Source: Caecitellus pseudoparvulus (lineage: Eukaryota > Bigyra: Bicosoecida). Taken from it: a stretch of 64,000 bases of DNA. Of this stretch, positions 56,843 to 64,000 are shown in pieces. Position numbers and translations under genes: made by a program. Every line of letters starts with the position of its first letter. Position 1 is the first letter of the stretch. Where the stretch lies: contig CBFFRQ010000079.1 of assembly GCA_965644315.1 (NCBI GenBank), positions 124,001 to 188,000 on the forward strand. Direction: 5' to 3'. The notes beneath the pieces were generated by a model. That model was given only the letters and a program-made list of their open reading frames with translations. It did not search any database and was not told where the DNA came from.

Positions 56843-59800
56843 ATGGCTGCCGCGAGAGCTGTCATTCTGGAGCGGTCAGGGGTGGATGACTTGATTCTCC
56901 TGGACGAAGTCTCTGAAGATGCAGTCTTGGACGTGCTCAAGTCTCGGTACCTGGAGGAAAACATCTACACCTACATCGGTCGGTGCAGTGAAACTCCGCG
57001 TGCCCAAGTTGCAGGGCCCCCCCCGCTTGTGCCTGCCGCCAGCAACAGACGTGGGATGTCGTGGCATGCTTGTCCATGGGTAATGTTTGGCGCTGCTGGC
57101 GTGGGCGCACTCGGCGTGCCTGCCTGGGTGAGGCAGGCTTTGCCCTGCATGTGGTTGGCGTGTTGCCGTGGTGCAGCTGCGAGAGCAGCGCCATTCCGCA
57201 TGAAGCGCATGAACACGCTGCTCCTGCACGCGCCGCCACAGGCCCGGTGTTGATCGCCCTGAACCCATACAAGCTCATTCACAAGGATGGGCTGCCCATC
57301 TACCACCAAAAGTACATTGAGGCGTACAGCGGCAAGCTGCTGCACGAGACACCTCCCCACACCTTCGCTGTCGCTGAGGACACGTACGCTGCCATGCTTC
57401 GCAACGACCAGAGCCAGTGCGTGCTGATCACTGGCGAAAGTGGGGCAGGGAAGACCGAGTGCTCCAAGCAAATCATGCAGTACTTGGCCGCTGTGTCGAC
57501 GCAAGGGCGAGACGCGGGCACCTGGGCCGAGACTGAGCGAGTCAAAGCAGCCCTGCTGGAGTCCAACCCCTTGCTGGAGGCGTTCGGCAACGCCAAGACG
57601 GTGCGAAACAACAACTCCTCGCGGTTTGGAAAGTACATGTCCCTTCTCTTTGACTACGACGGCGTCGTCCGTGGCGGGCACGTGCGTAACTACCTGTTGG
57701 AGAAGAGCCGCATCACAGCCCAGGCGGAGGAGGAGCGCAATTTCCACATCTTCTACCAGCTGCTCACTTCGGCAGCCGCTGGTGTGAGGGGTGCCCCCTC
57801 CACCGCGTCCCTCAAGCTGCAGGGCGCGGATGCGTACAGGTACCTGACCAACGGCCCTCAGACTGTGCCTGGCCACTGCGACAAGGAAGAGTTTGGCGAG
57901 GTGGTGCAGGCCATGACCACTTTGGGCATCGATGCAGGGCAGCAGGGAGAGATTTGGCGTCTGCTGGCCTCCATCCTGGCGCTGGGAAACATCACGTTCA
58001 CGGAGCGTCCCGGAGCAGGCGGCACTGGTAAGCCACCAGGCAGCGAAGTGGACAAGACGGGTGCTTCTGGGGACGCCCTGGCTGCTGTGGCCTTCCTGCT
58101 CGGCATCGATGCCGGGCGAGTGGAGAAGGCCCTGACTACCCGCAAGTTCGGGGGACAGGCGACTGGTGGGCGAGCAGGCCGCAAGGCCAGCATTTACGAT
58201 GTCTTGTTGGACGTGCCGGCAGCAACCTTCACCAGGGACTCCTTGGCTAAGGCTGCGTACGAGAAGCTGTTCAACTGGGTCGTGGGGGCAGTGAACAGGA
58301 GCATTGCTGTGAGCTCCACGGGCGCAGCTGCAGGCGCAGACAGCTCCAGCCGCTGCATCGGCATCCTGGACATTTACGGCTTCGAAATCTTCACCGTGAA
58401 CTCCTTCGAGCAGCTGTGCATCAACTACGTGAACGAGAAGCTGCAGCAGCTGTTCATCTCGCAGACGCTCAAGGCGGAGCAGGATGAGTACGCACGGGAG
58501 GGCATCGAGTGGACGCCTGTGACATACTTCAACAACGAGGTCGTGTGCAAGCTCATCGATGGCAAGGTGGGCCTGCTGTCCCTCATGGACGACAAGTGTG
58601 CCCAGAAAGATGCCACAGATGAGCAGCTGGTGGGCTCCTTCTCCTCCACGCTCAAGGGCAAGAACGAACACTTCGACGTGCCCAAGCGCGCCACCGCGAC
58701 GGAGTTCCTCATCAAGCATTACGCAGGTGACGTGCAGTACGACGGCCAGGGGTTCCTGGAGAAGAACCGGGACACGCTGTTCACAGACTTGCTGCTGCTA
58801 ATGGGCAGCAGCAAGCTGCCCTTGGTGCAGGAGCTCTTCACGGACACTCGCAGTGAGGAGGAAAAGCGCAAGCGGCCGCCCACGGCGGGCACCCAGTTCA
58901 AGGGGCAAGTGTCCAAGCTCGTCAAGACCCTCAAGGCAGCGTCCCCCCACTACGTCCGCTGCATCAAGCCCAACGCCAGCAAGACCGCTATTAACTTTGA
59001 TGGGGAGCTGGTGCAGCACCAGGCCAAGTACTTGGGGCTGCTGGAAAACATCCGTGTGCGGCGAGCTGGTTTTGTGTTCCGGCAGACCCTCCCCCGCTTC
59101 CTGCACCGGTACAAGTGCCTTTCCAGCGCAACCTTCCCTCAGCACCCAGACGTCGTGCAGGCATGCAAGGGCCTGACCATGGCAGAGACAGTCACGGGGA
59201 TCAAGGGGTACGTGCCTTCTCGTCGAGGCGTGGCGACGGGCGCGGGCGTTGCGGCTGGCGCAGGTGGAGGTGGCGCCGCCACCCCTGCGGCGAAGGGCCC
59301 CCAGGGCGACATCAGTGCAGACAGCCCCCTGCTCCCTGCCTACATTGCCGGCGTAAGGGCGCTGCTGTCAGACCCCAGCGCTGTGTCCATCGACGGCGCA
59401 GCTCTGAAGGAGGGCACTGACTTTGCCATCGGCAAGACCAAGGTCTTCATCCGGGCGCCCTCAACCCTGTTCCAGCTGGAGGCACACCGTTCCAAGCGCA
59501 TCGCCGAACTGGCCACGAAGCTGGAGGCGACAGTGCGCGCCCACCAGGGATACAAGCGCTTCCAGCGCTTCCGTGCCGCGCTCGTCAAGGTGCAGGCTCT
59601 CGGCAGGGGGCACCTGGCTGCTGTCGCATACCAAGCCACTCGGGCCAAAACCATGCGAGTGCAAGCTTTCGCGCGGGGCATGCGCACCCGCAGCAGCACT
59701 GAAGTGCAGCGAGCACGGGCAGACCTGGGCCTGGTGAAGTTCTTTGGCAAGCGCCGCCGCAGGGTAAGCCTGGGCTGGGATGAGACTGTGGCCGACCACT

Positions 59801-60603
59801 GCGGCGTGGCAGACAACGCGTACCTCGCCGGCGCCATCGCCGACGTGCGCAAGAAGGCGGGCCTGCCGGCCGAAGGTGGCACGGTGCGCTTCTCTGACAT
59901 GTGCATCAAGCTGAACAAGGCGTTCAAGGCCCAGCGGCGCATGCTGGTCGTCACAGACACGCACGTCTTGAACTGTATGGACGACCCGAAGAAGCCCAAG
60001 GTGCAGCGTGCCGTGCCACTGAGCGAGGTGGGGCAGGTGGTCATGAGCCCCCACGTGGACAGCTACATCTTGCTCATGTGCCCTGCCTCGCATGACTACC
60101 TGTACATCCTACAGCGCAAGACACAGTTCGTGAAGGTGCTGCGGGAGGTGTGGAAGGCTGACGCCGCGGCCCGGCATGGCGCCGCTCCAGCGGGCGCAGC
60201 AGCCGCTGCAGCAGGGGCCGGCGGCGCAGCCCCGCAGGCCCAGAATCTCCCTGTGCTGGCGGTGCATGACATGAGCTTCATGAACACCAAGGGTGGCTCC
60301 CGGGTGGGCAAGGACAGCCGCCGCATCATGTGGCTGAGCATCTCCCCCACAGATGGCCGCTTTGCGGCGCGGGCTGCAGGCAAGCCCAATGACGCCGAGA
60401 AGCTCATTGCTGCTGGCCTGGCCAAGCCTGAGAAGGCCTGTGGTGGTGGTGAGGGTGGCTGGAGCGAGCAGCCCATTGCCTACCACGAACAGGGCGCTGG
60501 CTTGACGCTGAGCGTCGTGGCTCCGCAAAAGAAACGCAAGCCCTTGACGGAGTCCCTGCGGCCGGAGGAGTTCGCCCGCATCAAGGCTGCCGGATTGCTG
60601 TAA
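56843..60603 (+). CDS. Class I myosin heavy chain
   Basis: Actin-based motor linking membranes to actin. Exons 56843-56978 and 57242-60603 join in frame to 1,165 aa. The start GVDDLILLDEVSEDAVLDVL and NIYTYIG/PVLIALNPYK are typical of class I. ATP-site motifs are complete: P-loop GESGAGKTE (residues ~110-118), switch I NNNSSRFGKY, switch II LDIYGFEIF. The TEDS site, 16 residues before RDSLAK, is Ser (in KASIYD), so heavy-chain phosphorylation may be needed for activity. The converter is followed by IQ-like helices (RFRAALVKVQALGRGHLAAV) and a basic TH1 tail (RMLVVTDTHVLNCM, VDSYILLMCP, DYLYILQRKTQFVKVL) that should bind acidic phospholipids. There is no SH3 domain. A Gly/Ala-rich insert sits near residue ~715. 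The 263-nt intron is longer than average. Confidence 0.96.
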
Positions 60604-60675
60604 CCGTTTGGCTGTGTGAATTGCAATGCAATGTGTCCGTGAGGGTCGACTCTGCTCCCACGCCCCTCCCGCGCT

Positions 60676-63570
60676 TCACCCGCGTTGCGATGGCGAGTGA
60701 ATGGACTGCTCCTCTGCCGCAAGCACCTGCTCCAGCATGCGAACAAAGGCAGCATGCTCAGGCGTCCCCACGGGGGGCACCGGACTCCACGTACTGCCCG
60801 GCGCCCCGTCACCCTCCGACAGCGAGTAGCTCCCGCCATCGTCCCACCCATACCGAGACGAATCTGCCAGGCTGGGCAAGTCCCAGTCGGAGCAATCCCC
60901 ACCACCAGGTAGCGGCCCCTCCTCTTCCTCTGCTCCGCGCCCTGCCTGGCTGGTCCGGCGGGCAGCCTCCTCCGCCAGGTGCCTGGACATGCCCAGGGCC
61001 AGTGGTCCGCTGGTGTCCTGCGGCTGAGCCTGTTGGCGCCGGCGAGCAGCCTGCTGAGCAGCCTGGGCATCAGCAGCAGCTGCAAGCACCCGCCGCCTGG
61101 CATACGCTGAGTAGTACGAGCGACGGAAGACGTTCACGCCAGCACCCACCCCCGTTCCTGCGGCGGACGAGGGGGCGTCGCCTGCGGGTGTGGGAATGTC
61201 CAGCAAGGCGGCCGTGGCGGTGGCATCGCCACCTCCCTCGCAAGCACTGCGCGCAGGGTACCCCCACATGTCTACCGCGTGGTCAGAGGACAGGGACACA
61301 TCCCGCCCATCGGGATCCCCTCCCTGCGTGGCGGGCACCATGACTGGGCGCCGAGTCTGCGCACCAGACTTGTCAAGCGTGCCTTGCACTCCCCGCCTGG
61401 CAGCCGCGTGGCGGTGCCAGGTGGTCTGGGACATGTGTGCGGGGTGCACTGGCGCCCCTGTGCGCCGAGCAACTGCAGGGCTGAAAGAGCTCACCGGTGT
61501 GGGCAGGTGGGGTGGCACGGGCGTCCGGGCTGCGGGAGCCTTCCTGTGCAGCCCCGCGCCACTGGCAGCAGCTGCCCGTGCAGCAGCCACAGCTGTCACG
61601 TACCCGTGTCTGGAAGACGGCGAGAAGGCGCCTGGCTGCAGGGTGGGGGACTCAACGGTCGATAGCAGTGACGGGGGGGAGGAGGCCTTGTGTGGGCGGT
61701 TGGACAAGCGGCTTCGGAGAAGCGAGCCTTGCCCAACAGTTGCAGGAGGTGGTAGCAGGTCACCCTGCGGCACATGGCGCCCCTCAGTAGTGGCTACCAT
61801 TGAAACGATGTGCCGCAGCACCGCACTGGGGCTGGAACCCTGCGCCGCACCCCTGCGCGGACTGCCGCCCCTCGGTGATGCAACAGCCCCAGGCCGCTTG
61901 GCTTGACACTCAAAACGCAAGGCTCGATCGCTGCGATGAGGGGAGACGCGGGTGCGAGCCAAGCGTGCAGCGTGAGCTGCAGCTGCCTGTGCTTCTCGTG
62001 GGTGCAAGGGCAGCGTCACGTCACCCGGCGCCGGGGAGGGCTTCTCGTGGGAGGCAGGTGGCGAGTTGGTTGGGCAGGACCCGGTGTCTGAGGTGTGCTC
62101 TGACGCAATGAACATGTCCCTATCGCCGCCCGGGGAGCGTCGGGGAAGGCTGCCCGGCACTTTCTGAGGGGGTGGGGGGGTGTGTGGCGCTGCTGCTGCT
62201 GCCAAGGCTGCTGCCACCTGTGCGGCCATGGCAGCGGGGGACAGGCCACCCAGAGCAGGCGACGGCGTGTGCGGGTCCAGAGCACTGCCTGCCATGCCCG
62301 CCAGACGAGTTCCAGACACCTCGATCACGACGCTTGCGTCATCTGAGACAGGCGTGCTGCAGCGGGGGGGGGTGAGGGGTCGCTCCACCTCAGCTCCACA
62401 ATCTGCTTGCTGGGAAGGCTCCTGTGTCCCTTGTGATGCGCTTTCATCGTGCGTAGCAGCAGGCAGCGGCGGCGGCGGACCTGTCTGCTGCTGGGTGTCA
62501 AACCCAGCGACGCCGACAGCCTCAGTCCCCGCGCTTGCTGTGGCGGGGAGGGTGCTAGGAGCAGTGGCTTGCAGACCGTCAGATGAATCAGACGCTTGGG
62601 ATGTGGGGCTGGCCACGACCGACGGGACTGCTGCGCGCAAGGAGGCGGCCAGGTCCGCCCCCACACGGCTCTGCAGTGCAACGCTGGAAGCGTCCAAGGA
62701 GCTGCTGTGTGACGAGTGGGGAGATGGCGGGCGGCGCTCTTCGGAGGGCAGCTGAGCATCAGCGCTAGTGGCTGAAATTTGCACAATGCGAGCTCGTGTC
62801 GGCTGAGCTTGCTTGAAGTGTGTCGCCGCTAGGCGAGCGAGGAAGGCATCAGCAGCTTGGCTGACTTCTGCAGGAGACTCAGCTGCTTGAGCCGCAGAAG
62901 GGGGCTGCCAGGCCTGGCTGCTGTACGAATCGTGGTGGAGATCGGGCTGGGGCGCGTTTGTCCATGCCTCTGGCGCTGGCTGTGGAGAAACAGTCGCTTG
63001 CAGCTGGCCAACCTGCTCGGCATCTCGACTGGAGGAAGCATCCACCACCGAGTAGTGGGGGCACGAAGTGGGTGAGACAGCGTAGTGCACCTTTGCTGTG
63101 GATGCTGGGACGTGGAAGGAAGCAGGGGAGTGCGGCGCAGCTACACTGCCGTCAGGGCGGGTGGGCGTGCGCCGTCCGGAAGTGGAGGGTGTGCTCGGCG
63201 CCGCTACCTTGGGCAACAGCGACTCCGGGCGGGCAGGCACCTTGAGTCGGCCGCTGGAAGCGAAAACTGGGACTTCTTGGGCCTTTTCAGCTTCAGCCTC
63301 CTCCATTCCGCTGCAATCCTCGCTGTGGCATTCTTCTGCTGGCAAGGGCGCCTCCCCTGTTTCATGCGCTGCGTGGGTCGCAGCGACGCCAGCGCCGGCA
63401 GTCTGAGGCGCATCTGGGGCTGAGGGGTGCTCGCCCGAGCCCGTAGATGGGACCTCCTTGGACACTTCGACATCATCCTTGATTGGAGATCGCCTGCTGA
63501 GCGCCTTGCCCTTCGACTGGAGGTAGGCGCGCGCACGCTGCAGCGCAGTGAGTGTCCCAGGCGACGCCAT
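60676..63570 (-). CDS. Large low-complexity, probably disordered protein of unknown function
   Basis: A single open frame of 964 aa from the ATG at 63570 (MASPGTLTALQRARAYLQSK); the frame extends slightly upstream but without ATG. Composition is dominated by Ala, Ser, Pro, Gly and charged residues, with many S/T-P motifs, alanine runs (AALAAAAAPHTPPPP) and an acidic stretch (GAEEEEGPL). The only ordered-looking parts are the N-terminal amphipathic helix and the C-terminal helix PEHAAFVRMLEQVLAAEEQS. No domain is recognised. Because the whole region is GC-rich, low complexity alone could keep the frame open, but about 960 codons without a stop and balanced charged motifs favour a real gene. 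The stop lies 72 nt from the myosin stop. Confidence 0.65.
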   Translation of the reverse strand: MASPGTLTALQRARAYLQSKGKALSRRSPIKDDVEVSKEVPSTGSGEHPSAPDAPQTAGAGVAATHAAHETGEAPLPAEECHSEDCSGMEEAEAEKAQEVPVFASSGRLKVPARPESLLPKVAAPSTPSTSGRRTPTRPDGSVAAPHSPASFHVPASTAKVHYAVSPTSCPHYSVVDASSSRDAEQVGQLQATVSPQPAPEAWTNAPQPDLHHDSYSSQAWQPPSAAQAAESPAEVSQAADAFLARLAATHFKQAQPTRARIVQISATSADAQLPSEERRPPSPHSSHSSSLDASSVALQSRVGADLAASLRAAVPSVVASPTSQASDSSDGLQATAPSTLPATASAGTEAVGVAGFDTQQQTGPPPPLPAATHDESASQGTQEPSQQADCGAEVERPLTPPRCSTPVSDDASVVIEVSGTRLAGMAGSALDPHTPSPALGGLSPAAMAAQVAAALAAAAAPHTPPPPQKVPGSLPRRSPGGDRDMFIASEHTSDTGSCPTNSPPASHEKPSPAPGDVTLPLHPREAQAAAAHAARLARTRVSPHRSDRALRFECQAKRPGAVASPRGGSPRRGAAQGSSPSAVLRHIVSMVATTEGRHVPQGDLLPPPATVGQGSLLRSRLSNRPHKASSPPSLLSTVESPTLQPGAFSPSSRHGYVTAVAAARAAAASGAGLHRKAPAARTPVPPHLPTPVSSFSPAVARRTGAPVHPAHMSQTTWHRHAAARRGVQGTLDKSGAQTRRPVMVPATQGGDPDGRDVSLSSDHAVDMWGYPARSACEGGGDATATAALLDIPTPAGDAPSSAAGTGVGAGVNVFRRSYYSAYARRRVLAAAADAQAAQQAARRRQQAQPQDTSGPLALGMSRHLAEEAARRTSQAGRGAEEEEGPLPGGGDCSDWDLPSLADSSRYGWDDGGSYSLSEGDGAPGSTWSPVPPVGTPEHAAFVRMLEQVLAAEEQSIHSPSQRG

Positions 63571-63648
63571 GTCCCTGCCCACTGCCAACAAGTCCGGTCT
63601 CCAGCTCACCCCAGGCGAGGCACACCAAGCCTCACCGCAGCAGCAATG

Positions 63649-63996
63649 TCACAGCACTCTTTGCCAGTTGGAAACTGAGCATGCCTCAGACATGCACCAG
63701 CTTCCTCCCACGGCCTTGTCCGCGGAGTTGCACGCGCCAGCTTCCTGGGCAGGACAGTGCATCGCAATGCCCAAAACGCGTGAACAAAGAACACAAACAC
63801 GGTTGGGAGCATGTCCATCATATTCCCTGACATACATCCAAGCGCCACTTGAGAAGCTGCGCTCTGGCGTCGGATTCGGACCCTTCGCTGCTGTTGTCCT
63901 GACTTGCTTGCAACAGACGTGGCCTGCTGAACGACGAACGAGCGCTGCAACGGCAGGTGTCCGCATGATGGCAACACGAATCAGCGATGAAGACAT
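63649..63996 (-). CDS. Possible small protein with mitochondrial-type N-terminus (edge of window)
   Basis: A 115-aa frame opens with ATG at 63996 and starts MSSSLIRVAIMRTPAVAALV, with Arg, no acidic residues and hydroxylated residues, like a mitochondrial presequence. A neighbouring frame carries a hydrophobic stretch (MLPTVFVFFVHAFWAL), so the true gene may be spliced between frames and code for a small membrane protein. I cannot confirm splice sites. The ATG lies 5 nt from the window end, so upstream exons could be missing. Confidence 0.35.
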   Translation of the reverse strand: MSSSLIRVAIMRTPAVAALVRRSAGHVCCKQVRTTAAKGPNPTPERSFSSGAWMYVREYDGHAPNRVCVLCSRVLGIAMHCPAQEAGACNSADKAVGGSWCMSEACSVSNWQRVL

Positions 63997-64000
63997 GCAG

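Noticed and set aside
60676-63609. Treating the disordered 964-aa frame as a chance GC-rich ORF
   Set aside because: GC-rich DNA can hold long open frames, but its length, S/T-P motif density and end helices make a real gene more likely. It is kept at moderate confidence.

Overview
The window looks like nuclear DNA of a GC-rich, gene-dense unicellular eukaryote. Nearly every gene is interrupted by short GT-AG introns (mostly 65-130 nt). Genes sit on both strands with no operons or ribosome-binding sites, the single tRNA has a Pol III T-run terminator, and the protein set is eukaryotic (myosin I, P4-ATPase, TALE homeobox, eIF2A, serine palmitoyltransferase). The mix of a TALE homeoprotein with an NERKRIW-type third helix, EGF-like/beta-repeat surface giants, a VWA-Cache surface protein and a WS/DGAT acyltransferase fits a stramenopile, haptophyte or similar protist. 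I cannot fix the lineage from sequence alone.

Layout. 1-6.2 kb: a small two-pass membrane protein (+), glucose-6-phosphate isomerase in nine exons (-), and an EF-hand protein fused to a large unknown region (+). 6.2-12.6 kb: a 2,073-aa RCC1/IPT protein (-). 12.8 kb: tRNA-Gly(CCC) (-). 13.1-17.3 kb: three Mpv17/PMP22 paralogues (+), the first two a recent ~1.0-kb tandem duplication. 17.4-20.8 kb: a kinesin-like protein that has lost its nucleotide-binding motifs (-). 21.4-22.3 kb: a small type I membrane protein (+). 22.8-33.1 kb: a P4 lipid flippase and a VWA/double-Cache surface protein (both -). 33.5-43.7 kb: a giant secreted EGF/beta-repeat protein whose C-terminal third is a nested tandem array with a frame break (+). 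43.7-47.8 kb: TALE homeobox and WS/DGAT acyltransferase (both -). 48.1-49.5 kb: 3-ketoacyl-CoA thiolase (+). 49.5-51.8 kb: eIF2A (-), two of whose introns carry the same 109-bp repeat with inverted ends. 52.3-60.6 kb: SPTLC1-like subunit with a long C-terminal extension, two-domain glyoxalase I and class I myosin (all +). 60.7-64 kb: a disordered protein and a possible small ORF at the edge (both -).

Gene models were built by joining exons by eye at GT-AG sites. For GPI, the EF-hand fusion, RCC1/IPT, the three Mpv17 genes, the kinesin-like gene, the small membrane protein, the P4-ATPase, VWA-Cache, TALE, WS/DGAT, thiolase, eIF2A, SPTLC1, glyoxalase and myosin, the joined exons add up to a whole number of codons. 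The giant gene is the exception: it is one base out, because of a local rearrangement near 40.88-40.95 kb.

Themes. Lipid and membrane genes recur (flippase, WS/DGAT, thiolase, serine palmitoyltransferase), with WS/DGAT and thiolase sharing one divergent promoter region. A surface block (21-44 kb) joins a small membrane protein, a flippase, the VWA-Cache receptor-like protein and a giant secreted adhesin-like protein. Convergent genes are packed tightly, with 4 to 76 nt between stop codons in all but one pair.
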